This document shows, piece by piece, positions 11,111 through 24,032 of a stretch of 64,000 bases of DNA; within the stretch, counting starts at the first letter, position 1; every line of letters starts with the position of its first letter. Where the stretch lies: assembly GCF_000150275.1 (NCBI RefSeq), contig NW_002060947.1, positions 5,677,086 to 5,741,085 of the forward strand, given 5' to 3'. This DNA comes from Trichoplax adhaerens. Its lineage: Eukaryota; Placozoa; Uniplacotomia; Trichoplacea; Trichoplacidae. A model generated the notes under the pieces. The model ran no database searches. It was not told the DNA's origin and was given only the letters and a program-made list of their open reading frames with translations. Position numbers and translations under genes: made by a program.

Positions 11111-11700
11111 GTTCAATGTCAAAGTACAGTACTAGCGAGAGGAAATTTTTGTCGCCAGTACCATTTACCGTATGTATGCGTGTTTCTTCTCGCTCTAATT
11201 TCATTGATTTGATTGCAATTTGTGCATTTTTGCTGCCTTGCAACTCCCAAAATAACTATCCATCCTTTGCAATAGCGTAATCTACCATGCAATTGCAGTA
11301 TCGATATTATGATTCAATGTCAAAGTAGAGTACTACCGTTTGGAAATTTTTGTCGCCAGTACCATTTACCGTATGTATGCGTATTTCTTCTGGCTCCAAT
11401 TTCGTTGATTTGATTGCAATTTGTGCATTTTTGCTACGTTGCAACTCCCAAAATAACATTCCATCCTTTGCAATAGCGTAATCTACTATCCAAATGCAGT
11501 ATCGATATTATGATTCAATGTCAAAGTAGAGTACTACCGAGAGGAAATTTTTGTCGCCAGTACCATTTACCGTATGTATGCGTATTTCTTCTGGCTCCAA
11601 TTTCATTGATTTGATTGCCATTTGTGCATTTTTGCTGCCTTGCAACTCCCAAAATAACATTCTATCCTTTGCCATAGCATAATCTTCTATCAAATTACAG
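11111..11700. repeat. Three tandem copies of a ~200-bp repeat
   Basis: Copies begin at about 11111, 11311 and 11512 with ATTCAATGTCAAAGTA(C/G)AG and contain GTCGCCAGTACCATTTACC and TGCAACTCCCAAAATAAC. On the minus strand each copy carries a similar ~50-60-codon reading frame including KLEPEEIRIHTVNGTGDKNF in copies 2 and 3. Copy 1 has a TAG near its start, and every copy ends in a stop before the next. I recognise no protein family. Confidence 0.85.
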
Positions 11701-12579
11701 TATAGACTAAATTTTTCTAGTTTATGATCGAAGTTCGGTGCTCAATTTCAATTCATTTGGACATTGTTTACTATGGTGGGCCGAGTACCGTCCATTGATT
11801 GCTTGCTGTACTACAGGATGTCTTACAGCAATACAGACTTATACAGTAGCACTATAGCCTGTAGTATGAAAAACTTGCTCAGTAGACTTTCTGTATCAGC
11901 GTGCGTTAAGAACCATATTTAATACTGTACAGAAGGAAATGATGAAAGTCCATACAGTGCGCTGTAGTGCGTAGGCAGCTTTGGAACGTACCCCTACGCA
12001 TTCGTATGGCTGCGTGCCTTTGAACCGAGCACTCTTTGCAAAACCATTTGCAATATTTTACAGTACAGTACAGGACACCACCTACTGCGTACAATGTACT
12101 GTACATTGTACGCAGTAGCACTATATAAACATTCCCGTCCTGCTCAGTCCATACAGGAACTGGACAACATCAATGTACATTTCGATGCTTTATTCAATTT
12201 TGTCAACAATTTGAACGGGTAATAATATCATCAACGATGCCAACCAATTTGTAGATGAAGAGCTTTCTCCACATAGAAGATACGACAGTGATTGATGATC
12301 ATTGACTCCATTTAATCTAAGAATATACAGTGAGAGATGATGGCCTTGGATACGTAGTAGCATTAAAATTCTGGCAGTTAGCGAACCCTTATTGCTAAAG
12401 GATAGCGTCCAAAGAGGGTTCCTTTCATCCGCCTTTTCATTCACTATAGTAATTTAAATATCAGTTGGATTGAAATTATCAAGTTTACAATTCGTATTGT
12501 ACTTGTATTACCCTACGGTGACGATAGATTGATTGTGGTTAGTCTTTATAGTTGACCCAAGATAAAAAGGATAGCAGCT
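11701..12579. other. Intergenic, with TACAG motifs and palindrome
   Basis: Contains TACAG-type motifs around 11800-11870 and 12058-12120. The final part is the likely promoter of the Cramped gene. A minus-strand open frame at 12190-12444 shows no recognisable family and no good splice context. Confidence 0.4.
12082..12118. repeat. Perfect palindrome, 17-bp arms
   Basis: CTACTGCGTACAATGTA and its exact reverse complement are separated by CTG. This is a perfect cruciform-capable inverted repeat beside TACAG motifs. Confidence 0.85.
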
Positions 12580-15500
12580 ATGGAGAATAGCAATGGTGAG
12601 CTCGAGGTTGAGAACGTCAACGATCAAAACTATCAATGTAAAGAAGAAAAAATGGCCATTGTGCATGAAACACGATCTCACAACATCAACAAGACCAATC
12701 AATTGGAGGATAAATGCCTGGATGGACCAAATTTTTCGCCCTCTATACCATTAATTTCTAGTAAAGATAACAGCAGGGACGATAACAATGTCAACGCTCG
12801 CAAATCTACCAAACGTTCAAGGAAAATAAACTCTGCCAATAGCGAACAAGGTAATTAATAAAAATTATTCCTTGCGTAAGGCGAAAAGAATTGCTTTGCA
12901 AGATATTTCTTGTTACAATGGTCAGATAGGTTACACAAGAATATTCATCGTATCGATACAATGATACCGTCGCTCAGTAATAGTTTTTTGACTACAAATA
13001 GCTACTTATTATGCTTTATACGTAGCTTACATACTTTGCCTGCTTTTAATACTCAACATATTATGTATCACCAACTCGCAATATCAGTCAGAATCATGAA
13101 TGTCTGTCTGATATACTTTGTCTTAGAATTACAGAATACGAGGATATCTTAATCATGAATTGCTAATGATGGTTTAATTGCCAATGTCAATTTAATACAT
13201 GACCATCTAAGCGGTTACTTCTCCGCTATTCATAGTATTGGAATGAATAATAACGTGTGGTAGACGTCATCTTCTTGTTGAGCATATCTGACATGAATCA
13301 AATGCATGATAACATGCTGTACATGATAATAGAAGATAAACGCAGTCCTGGTTATGCATCAATGATCGAAAACAATTTTAGCACTTCTTTTTTAAGCCTC
13401 GTGGGCTAATTTGACATTAACATCATCTGTTTATACAACAATTTCGTATTTTAGAAACAACGAATGGTGGTATTGAAGTGCGTCCCAAAAAAAGACAATG
13501 GGAATCATGGGGTGTTGATGACAAGCGAATATTTTTTGAAGCCTTAAACGAGGTGTGAAAATATAAAGTATTACAAGCTGTTATAGTGAACGCCAATGCA
13601 ATAGCATGATATCGTATGACGGTAATGTAGTGAACTAGGAGGACTTATTATCGTAACGTATAAGAATAATAATAACTGTAGATAACGTTGTCTCTCAGAT
13701 CTGAAACTGCAACACGATCACTTCCTGGAATAAAATAGTATAACTTCGTAATAATTTTCGTTAACAGAACAGCTAATAATTAAATATTGTTGATGTACAG
13801 GAAAAGTTACATTGTGCTTTACTTAGTATCTACAGGAAGGCTAGTTAATAAATATTAGATTAATTGGAAAATGAATTAGTGTACTATCTTCAGTTGTAAA
13901 GTAGTATGGTGAAATTGATCGTCTATGTACATGCATTGTGTAAGAAAGTATCCTAATCATGTTTTGAAAAGTATACCTTTATTACGTAATAGTATGGTAA
14001 AGACTTTGATAAAATACAAAGCTACATCGCTACCAAATATCGCAGGCGAGGTGACCCTTCGGACTGGATCAAAAATAAAGATCAGGTACACAATTCTATT
14101 GTATGCATCTAGGATTATAAAAATTTGGCCATGATTATCAGCGAACGTCTATCCTCAACTCCTTGCCGCTAAATGTAGTCTTTCCTAAATAGTTTAGGAT
14201 CATTTCGGGTTACTGTTCTGTCATGGCTAATTTCGTTCCTAATTACATTACAAAGTAAATTTAATAATTATGGCTAGATGACAACACTAATAGCTAAAAA
14301 TTGTCCTTTGTATGTTGAAGGTTCGTCATTTCTATTATCGAACTTGGAATAAAATATCGAAATATTTGGATAGAAATAAAGGTAAGGAAGAGTAACCTTG
14401 TCATGTCAAAATTACTGTTATTCTTTGAATGGAATCTAAAAAATAGCGCCCATAAATTTATTTATTTATTAAGAGTACTAATGTGATACTTTCACGGATG
14501 CGTAAATGTAATTACTATGCTGCCTGGACAAAATTAACGACTAAAGTTTTTGTTGCTGTTCTAGATATTTATATTAATGGCAAGAAAATTAATCAGGAAT
14601 TATGTGGCCTTATATGTTACGGGGAATTGAGAAAAAAAATTAAAGGTAAAAAATATTAATGGTATTGTTTTTAACGTAAGGTTTATTTGGGTTAGTATTC
14701 TCTCGAATATTATTGTAATTTTTAATGCTTAGTTAAGAGCGATTTGTTATACTTCGAATAATTCTGTATATGGATTTATTGTACGTATTCTTTACTCATT
14801 AGGCACTGCAGAAAAAGAAGTCAGGAAATTAAATGAGTTAATCACAAAGGGGTAATTAGTGCATGATGATAGCTGATGGATATTCGATGATCATTGCCTT
14901 GCATTCAAATTGTCTATTTATTTTTAGTGATGATCATGATACTAACTGTCTGTGCATTTATTCTAGTTCAACTTGTGTTCGCTACCAAGGGCGCAATGTC
15001 AAGTTAGTCGAGATAGTGCTAAATTTTCTTTCTAATAGTAATATTTCAGTTACTATACTTTTATGAATTCAGAAATGAATCTCCTATGCATTGTGGACTA
15101 AGCTTATTATAAATTATCATAGCAATAAAATATAATCTGAACTTCCCAATGTAGGATCAAAGCTCCGTATAATCAAGCAATGAAGGTGTTAACAAAGGGG
15201 GACGGACATACTAATCGTATGTTGTTTGTTTATGCAAAATCACATTCTAAATGAATTATTGACTTGTACGATCTTGAAAATTATCCATTTTTTCAACCTA
15301 TTAGATTCAGATAGCGCTATTAAATATCCCCACAAGTAGGTTCATGTCTTATGTATTTGTCTTATTCTAGATTTATGCTAAGTACGAAACTTATTATGAC
15401 ACAACTGGTTATACTTTATATCTAGAATGCCAAAAAAGTTAATTGTAGAACTGGAACCGGCATCAAATTTTTCTTGGACTGTAGTGCAAACAATTTCACA

Positions 15501-18500
15501 GAATCCTCGTCTTAGGTAATACACAATCAGCATAGTAATTATTATTATTCACTTGCAGACTTTATTTCAACTCATTTTCATTTTTCTCGTCTTTCTAGAG
15601 TTGTTTTACCTTCTAGAAAGTCAATGGCAAGTTTGATTGAATATCTGCAGCGAAAGTGGAAGCGTCATGAAGATTTTCATGTAAGCACTTACATTGTTAA
15701 TTTGCACTAAGAAGAAAATGATTAATCTTGATAATCATTGCAAGATAAATTGACTTTTTGTGTAGGAAACATCCAGCACGTCACTAGATCTATCCATTCT
15801 AGCTGTAAGAAATTTAAATTCTGTGAATGCTGGCAATGATCAGTGTTCAGCTGTATCTCAGTGCAAAAGTAATGGAAACTACAAAATGGATGATCAAAAG
15901 AACGAATCATTAGATGGAGATCAACATTTAATGTTAGACACACCCAATGAGGATAATAATGAAGATAAACTATCTTCTGATATTGTCCAGGCCTCAAGTA
16001 AAGATGGTACGATGCAATCGAATAACAAACAATCAATTACTGAAAATACGAGGTAACAGTTGGTATTCAGTTAATCCATTTGTGCAGAAAGTAACTTATT
16101 TATAACCTGAAAATTATAATTACTGGCCTTAGATAGCTGACAATGCATAATTATTAACTTTGTAATACAGCTATCAGAGTGAAAAAGAATCAATGGCTCA
16201 GTGGAACTTAAGCAATTGCAACGGCATATCTATCGGAGACATTTACTTGCAGGTACCTGATTCTACTAGTATTTGGAATGCGATTGTATCGTAACTATTC
16301 TATATTACTTATTACTGTTGACATATACGCGTATGAATACCAATGCTCATATGCATTAATTGGACAATTTTTTTATTATCTTTCTACAGCTTGGTAGACC
16401 TGAAAAACTACAAATGAAATACGTATGGACAGAAAATAGAAAAGATTCTGTTAGTAGAGCATTAAAGAGAATATACAGTATATTTGCATAGCGTTAACAT
16501 TGCATGCCTATTCATCCAAAAAGGACTTTTTCCTAATAAGAACTACAATTGTTAAGTTAAATAAGGGCTAAACTCATGTGCGGTATTGGCATTTCAATAC
16601 TTTCTTATCGCAGGATGGTACTAGTTCAGGCAGTAATGGTTTTAGCTTAGCTTTGAAAAGACTTGCTGAATTAGCTGATGCAGAATTTGCTTTCATTAAG
16701 CAGGTGATAGATAAACTATTAATACTAATTGAAGATGAAATGATTTCTTACAAAGTTGTATTCACTTTCTATACTTGATAGAATAATTCTAATTCTAATA
16801 ATCGAGGCGTTAATGGTTCTACATCGAATATGGTGAAGGAGCTTGAAAATTGTAAGAACACCACCAGACCAACTTCTAATCCTGTTTGTAACCCCAATAA
16901 AAGAGTGCACATTGTAGCGGAAAGGTTAAACCGTTTAATATCAATCTCTATTTAATATGTAATTGTAGAAGTGATATTTATAGTGGATAATTTGATGTCA
17001 TCTTAACTATAGTCAAGAAAAGCGTCCACTCACATCGCCTACAACTGCCATTGTTACTCAAGCAAATACGGTAAGAATTTGGTACAGCATTAGTTATCAC
17101 AGAAGGGCTATTAATTATTTTTTTATAAATAAAATATAACATATAATAGGTAACAACGATAGCATTACCCAAAGGCCGAAAATATAAGAACGTTACGAAA
17201 GGACGTCCCATAGTTCCACATGTAAAAGATACATTCTGAGCATATATATATATTTATGTATACATAATTCTTAACGTAAAAGAAAAAAGCCTATGATTTT
17301 TGTAAAATTGTTAAAGGGGATTTTTATTCTTTAGAGGAGAATTATCTTACCTCGTATCTCTAACCCACCTCCTGGTGCTGTTGCAGTTTCTGTATTTCCG
17401 GACATGTCACTTTCTAATTTACATCACACAGTCGAGAATGGCCAAAAAGATACTGAGCCGCTTCAGTTGCAAACTATCTCCATACCCGCAAATTTGAGCG
17501 TCTCATCAGGAAGTGTGATACCAACTCCAACTGCTAGTAAAAATGATGAACTATCATCTAATCAAATTGCAACTTTTAATAGTCCTTCAAGTGTTACACC
17601 CCCTTCTGTACATGGTGATCCTGTTTTTGAGGATAGTACATGTAATAATATGGAAGTAGTCGTTAAATCATCCGAAAATGGCCAAACTAATAGTATTCTA
17701 GATATGGCTGTAGACAAAGCATTTTCCAAAGCTCTTAAGTCTTCGTTAGATTCTCGAATAAATGCCGATATCAGTGACAGGCTATCAGGTTCGTTTTGAG
17801 AATAGCTTTTATATTTCATTCTTGGAGTAATTTTTATGGAAAAGAATTACTAATATAAGCCTTGTATTAGGGGAAGAAGAATGCATAGAGGAATCAACTG
17901 TTGATACTTGCGGAGAAACGGAAGATCTAAACACTGATTCGACTACAGCTGTAGGAGATTGGATTAGTAGTGAGGTATTCATTATTTAGTTTGTGTCATT
18001 TCTAAATAAAGTAATGACTCTATTGACCAAAATCAACATCTTTGATTTAACATGCGATTTTATATACGTGTAGGCATTTGATATCTCTCTTGGTGATCTA
18101 ATAGGTTTGTTGCATTTTCTGACATCACCTTATCTTAACCGTAATATGTTTTAGAATGGCGTTTTCCCTTGCATTTATAGGAACAGAAGGCAATGATGGA
18201 AGCGAATGTAGTGAATCGAAAATAGTAGACAGTCATCAATCTATAAATCAGATAAAAGATGTAAGTGGAGATTCTGAGTATTTGTGAAGCAAGTAAGACA
18301 CTAAAATTGGTTTACCTAATACGACAAATTAATTTTTGGTTAACTATTACATTAGTTGGTTGCGTTTTTATAAATTAGATTGGATGACTATCTATGATAC
18401 CTAGTAAAGTTAATTTTTGATTTGATTTTTTAAGACCCATTCCGCAATGGAATCTATTCTTAATGAAGATAGCGTTGATTACGTTAAAAAATTTGCGACT

Positions 18501-18572
18501 ATGGCATCCCAAATGTTTGGTCGAAAAGAAGAAATTAATAGCACTGCTTTGAATTTTAAATCTGTGATATAG
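12580..18572 (+). CDS. CRAMP1: Cramped chromatin regulator (CRAMP1-like), 23 exons
   Basis: Exons: 12580-12850, 13455-13552, 13993-14085, 14321-14381, 14565-14645, 14803-14851, 14967-15002, 15155-15216, 15305-15335, 15426-15515, 15599-15680, 15766-16052, 16171-16252, 16390-16449, 16614-16703, 16782-16924, 17013-17070, 17150-17221, 17335-17788, 17871-17974, 18074-18104, 18181-18260, 18435-18572. All junctions are GT-AG and in phase, giving 850 codons. The SANT-like domain is spread over exons 2-4 (KKRQWESWGVDDKRIFFEAL, VRHFYYRTWNKISKYLD). Then come LCGLICYGELRKKI, VRYQGRNVK, SQNPRLR and LIEYLQRKWKRH, all matching human CRAMP1 in order. Late exons keep the C-terminal block as NEDSVDYVKKF (human NENSIDYISRF). 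In flies Cramped is a Polycomb-group-type regulator that acts on linker-histone gene transcription. The middle is low-complexity Ser/Asn-rich. Exon 1 is the least certain; the weakest donor is GTTCGT after 17788. Confidence 0.92.
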
Positions 18573-20200
18573 TAGCGTATGAAATATATTTACAACTTCG
18601 GGAACGATTAGGCTACTTTGCCAAATATTCGCCGTTTTGATTTTTATTGAATATGTCAGTCATATACAATAACTGTAATTTAGAGTGAAACAGAAATGAT
18701 TCCTTGACGAGTTTGTCGTTAAGATTGTTTATGATTCCGTTATCACACAATGCCACTATAAATTTAATGTATACAAATTTTATCCCAGACAATGCTTGTC
18801 TATCAGCTGATACTTTCGTCGAATAGTAATATTTTCCAATGTGAAGTGTGAATAAACGTGATGCAATAATAGCCGTAACGTTCATATCCGGTAACTGATA
18901 TTATTATGAACGAATATAAGAAGATAAGAATTTAAAATATTTTGGATTTGGCATTCGTTTCGCTGTCATTTTGTCTAAGTTGTGCATGTTGTATTGCATA
19001 GCTTGCAGTTTTGCGTCGTTTCGGATAGGATTATCTATGAGAGTGTATATATACTTGTATACTATATCGATGTTGTTGTTGATATTCGTATATTGATTAA
19101 TTACGACTTTTGGAATTGGCGTTTGAGACTCGATCATATGTGTATGATAGTGTTAGGACGTAGAAAGCTAGACTTTGTTAAATACTGTACAGAGAAGTAA
19201 ATTGAGCTAAACTTTGTTAAAATTTAAGAAATATATGCCACTGTATTATTCCTAAAAGTATAAGATACTAATGAATGGAAAATAACTGAACGATGTTACA
19301 AATTGTAAAATTATGTGAATCAGTCTAATAATGAATATAAGTGACCGTTATGCAATGGAAAAGTAGGTAATGTTCTGGTGTGGTTTACATCCTTACTATC
19401 GATCAATAGGCGTCTAATTTTAATAAAGGAATTGATGTAAAGTGCCACTTTTTAAGATTGGATTGTTATCATATGATTCATTTATTTATTTATTAACGTA
19501 CGCGTATATTGGACTGCATTGAAATGTTATGTTAGGCTGTTTTTACTGTAATATGCGTGATCATTTATATGCATTAGTTCCATTTCATTTGACTGTCCCA
19601 TTGATGTACAACGACGTGGTACAGTTACACCTGTCGAAGGTTTGTAGTCAACGAGTTGGAATTGGATGATAAAAGAATTGCGATATAGTATCATGCTTTC
19701 GTTAAACTACGGCTATCGCTTATTACTTGGCTAAAAGTTACAAATGAAAATCCCTGTCGGCTAGCTGCCTGTACTGTCTGGTAGACACTCGATGGCATGC
19801 ACTTCAAAAAGGAGGATTGGATAGAGCACTATAGTATCGTATAGTACAGCGCCGGGCTACGTTGCTCTAATCCATAATAAGACCAATAATATGACCTTTA
19901 AACTTTTTGCAAAGGTGGATATTTGACCTTTAGTATGTCGTATTATCAAGCTGCTAGTAAACGAATGTGAAAGAGCAGTCGATCATAAAGACAGCCAGCC
20001 TGCCAAGGCAGTTTAACACCTCAATGCAGACCAATACAGTATAGACGTCTGTACCGCGATGACAGCACCCAGGTTGCTTAGGTATACTGTTACTTTTGAA
20101 TACGCCATTTTCTACCGTAGCCACTGGTCCTCGATGTCTATCACCATGGTGATGAGTGCCAGTAGCCCGGAACCAGTACGGTACCAGTACCAATCGTGCC
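18573..20200. other. Cramped 3' flank and intergenic sequence
   Basis: The likely Cramped 3'UTR has an AATAAA at 18851-18856. The rest is AT-rich with no supported gene. From about 19750 the base composition rises in GC and leads into a TACAG/GGTACC-rich stretch. Confidence 0.5.
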
Positions 20201-20700
20201 CACTATGGAACACCACCCGTGACTGGGCCGTCAGTACCGTACGTCATACTACAGTACAGCCCGTGGGTCGTGGCTAGTCCGTGGCCTGCAGAAAGAAAAG
20301 TGATGCAAGACCAGTTGGACCACAAAGGTATCAAAAAAGGGAGGCAAAAAACTTGCAGTTGAGACTGGATCTGAGAACAATCATCGTGCCATCTACTGTA
20401 GTCCTCAAACACTGTACGGTGCCTAGTACAGCAAGAGCTGTGTTTTTTCCGCCACTGCGCCTGTTCCGTACCCGGCGTAGCGTACAGTACTGTATACTGT
20501 AGATACTGAGTGTAAAGTACTGTGCTCTACAGTACCGCCCTACTATACTGTATGCTGTATCGTACACCCTGTCGTGCACAGTGTATACCCTCTATCCTCG
20601 ACCACATCACCTAGTGACCACTGACTGTGACCCTACAAAGGGAGACCCCATATTGCAAAGGCAGTACCGTACCGTACCGGATAGAATGGGCAGTGCGTCA
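20201..20700. repeat. TACAG/GTAC-rich island 2
   Basis: A cluster of GTACAGTACTGTA, GTACCGTAC and CTGTA motifs is densest at 20480-20575 and around 20655-20680. It lies immediately upstream of SLC25A43. It is more GC-rich than the flanks. Several overlapping open frames on both strands are not protein-like. Confidence 0.65.
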
Positions 20701-20907
20701 CGTTGAATTGAATTGATCCCCCCTCTAGGCCTGTAACTCCTTTATCTCCATGTGGCAACCGCTGTTTCATCCCTTTCTCCTCTTAGCGTGGAATACACAG
20801 GAGCAAGAATCTTTCCTAGTTAGGTGAAAGTTTTCCTTGCGTTTTTTGAATCTCTTCTTCATTGACTAGTTTCCAAGTGGAATTATCAGTCGATAGACCA
20901 AGACATT

Positions 20908-23900
20908 ATGGGTAAATCAAAGAAGGATGATCGTATGACCTTTGGCCAGAATTTCGTTTCTGGTGGCTTAGCTGGTGTTACATCTCGTACGATTACATCG
21001 CCATTGGACGTAGTTAAAATTTTGGCTCAAGTCGGTACTAAGGAAACCAAAGCAGGTTTCTTGAAAACCTTCTCCAATGTCTACACCAACGAAGGTGTCC
21101 GTGCTTTCTGGAAGGGAAATGGTATCGCATGTATCCGTCTTTTCCCTTACAGTGCTGTCCAATTTGCTGCTTTTAACAAATTGAAGGTAATGATGGCCGA
21201 TAAAGAGACTGGCAGACTGTCCGCTTTGAACGCTATGGCAGCTGGTTCAATGGGTGGTATTTCTGCTACTGTCATGACTTATCCAACCGATATGGTCAAG
21301 ACCCGTTTAACTGCCCAGCACGCTAGCAAAGACAAGGCCCATTACAAGGGTATTTTCGATGCTTTCCGTGTCATTTTCAGAGATGAAGGCTTTCTCGCTT
21401 TCTATAAAGGAATGTCTACCTCAATCATTGGTAAGTTAGTCTTTGATAGCGGTTTTTCTACAAAATTAGCGGCGGCTGTTCACTCAACCGTCATACAGGA
21501 TGCGATCAATGCCAAGAATGACATGACTTGCTGTCCCAATTGACTCCTAGTCTACCCGCCCGCCGTTTAATAGATAAATTCATGGAGTTGGGTATCCAAT
21601 TACGATTCAACTCAACTTCGTCAAAGATATCATCATATCTTCTATCTTTCACTCTTCATCGCCGCAAGGCCGACTGTAGAAAATATGCCCATGTTGTTCA
21701 TTCACTTGTTACGATAGTAGTCTTCCATGTGGTAGCAAAGGGTCCATTTATATGGACTTGTACAGTTGTAAAATTTGCCGTTATTCATGGCTTACTCCAC
21801 AATGGACTTTTTTTTTGTTTTATAGCCGGACGGGCGTTGTTTCTATGCCTTGTATTATTTGCATGTGGCCCTTTCTGAATTAGTTGCTAGGAAAATAAGA
21901 ATTTTCGGACCCTATAAAATTGTACATCCATCAGCAGATAGACATCCATGAACTATGTTACAGCTGTTATCCTTTCAACAACTGTCAATGGCTAGTGTCA
22001 TGACTTGCTGTTACCTTGAGTGCAATACTCAAACGAATTGCAAGCGCTAAATGTTAGACTTTATCTTTAAGGCGTCGTTTAAAAAATTATTCCAAAACTT
22101 CGTGTAGAGACTGTTACTGACGCAGTTTCAAACTGATAAGCGAGTATACTGTAGGATTCTAAATATTCTTTGATAAAGTGACTTTTTTCAACTTGTATTT
22201 CGACTCCATTGAAAGAGTATCTCTATATTCGACTATGTCCACTAGAAGACCGACTAGAATATCAAACAGTTATTGTAATAGTAATAGTTAACTACTGCAC
22301 ATAAAATTGCTTAATTATCGTTAATGTAATCATACAGATTTAGTAAGTCAATTTTATGGGTCCAAATTGAATCATAATTATTGATCCAAAATAATGGTTT
22401 TATTTTAATGACTGTTTGTGGAATGTACATATATGCCGCCAGTTGAATATGTACATTTTGTTACATTCAAAGTCTTGATGATGAAATGGATATGGTTTTA
22501 AATTAATGACCAATTATACTTGTGATTGCAGGTGTAATTCCTTTCGCTGGAGGTACTTTTATGGCATACGAAGTTTTAGATAAAGCATGGAACAAGCCGA
22601 AGTCTGAAATGACTCCTATGGAGAACTTTATCAATGGATGTTTGGCAGCTGCTTTCGCACAGGTAGGACGAATTTTAAGCAGCGTTGGTAAAGTTAGGCG
22701 TTGTTGACTTCAGTAATAAATATTATAACTTGTGATTACATAACTTTGGAACTTGATGTATAGACGTGTCAAGATATACGGTAGTTTGCTCTGTTGCGTT
22801 AGAGCTTGAGATGTACAAGCATCTGCCATTAGCTCTAATTCTGTAAGAACCGCATACTGCTATTATGAAGTATCTATTTGAATACGACATGTGGAATTAC
22901 TGCTGTGTATGTAATGCAACAGTCGTTAACATATGCCCTTTCATTCATCAATTTTTTTTCATACTAGTAGAATCATCATCAATCGAGATTAAGTCTTTTA
23001 GTTAACTTTATTTCGTTTAATAGGCTATAACCTCATAGTTGTGCAAACTATTATTAGTATCAAGCTATTAAATTACTCTTTAATTAATGATCGATTTGTC
23101 GTCTTTATACAATACTACGCATTGTCATAATAGTATTTATTGATTTTTTCCCGTGATCGAGTGCTCGCAGTATGCCGTACACTGCGTATGTTCTTACAGG
23201 TGACATGTGACACCTATGATTTATCGACAGCTGGTACTGCAATTTGTATCTTACATAACGGGAAAACCAGTTATCCATGTTATCAAATTCTATTAATAAT
23301 TATGTAACTCAAAGTTAGAATTGATAAATCCATTGATCGTGGCCTTTTTAATCATGTACGACATACCTTTGTATTTTTTTATAGACATTCTCTTTCCCAT
23401 TTGATACCATTCGTAAGAAGCTTCAGGTGATTATTGACTTGCATCTGTTCTTTACTGTATTATTATTATTATTTTAACGTTATGTTAATGGAAAATCAAT
23501 CTAAAAATATCTCGCATTGTAGGCTCAAAGTAAAGCTCTTGCTGGTGGCGGCGGCGTAGATGTCGAATTTACTGGCATGTCTGACGCTTTTATCCAAACT
23601 GTCAGAAAGAACGGTCTTTTAGGATTATGGAGTGGTACTACTGCTAACTTGGCTAAGGTAATTTTTGATTCTTTTCAGGAATGATGTAAAATGTTTGAAT
23701 TAGTAAATCAAATTAAAAATCTTTCAACTACATAAATCGTTATTTGTCTTGTGTGTTAATTATCCATCTTCTACGGATGCGTCAATTGTTATGTAAACAT
23801 ATTCTTGATATTGTTCGATTTTTGCATTAATAAGACCACGTAATTTTTATTTGCTCATTAGGTCGCTCCGTATGCCGGTTTAATGTTCATGTCTTTTGAG

Positions 23901-24032
23901 GCTAGTAAGCGTATCTGCCTGTACTTAAACGGTTATACTACATCTCCTTGGAAAGACACCCCAGTTCCTGGTGTTGATCAGGGCATGAAGCCCCATGAAT
24001 TGAAAGAGTTTTTAGCAAAGCAAAATAAGTAA
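20908..24032 (+). CDS. SLC25A43: Mitochondrial carrier SLC25A43, 5 exons
   Basis: Exons: 20908-21430, 22532-22662, 23385-23426, 23523-23657, 23862-24032. The model gives 333 codons with consistent phases. Three carrier repeats carry the signature Px[DE]xx[KR] as SPLDVVK, YPTDMVK and FPFDTIR. It matches human SLC25A43 along its length, including WKGNGIACIRLFPYSAVQ, the GGGVDVEFTG insert and the C-terminal RICLYLNGY, PGVDQ and HELKEF. The protein should span the inner mitochondrial membrane six times. The substrate of this orphan carrier is not established, and the sequence does not reveal it. Exon 1 alone encodes more than half the protein. An ATTAAA at 24114-24119 may be the polyadenylation signal. 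The 1.1-kb first intron contains a read-through frame that is not coding. Confidence 0.95.

Noticed and set aside
21528-21878. 116-residue plus-strand frame after SLC25A43 exon 1
   Set aside because: It lies in intron 1 of SLC25A43, which is bounded by good splice sites and keeps the carrier frame.
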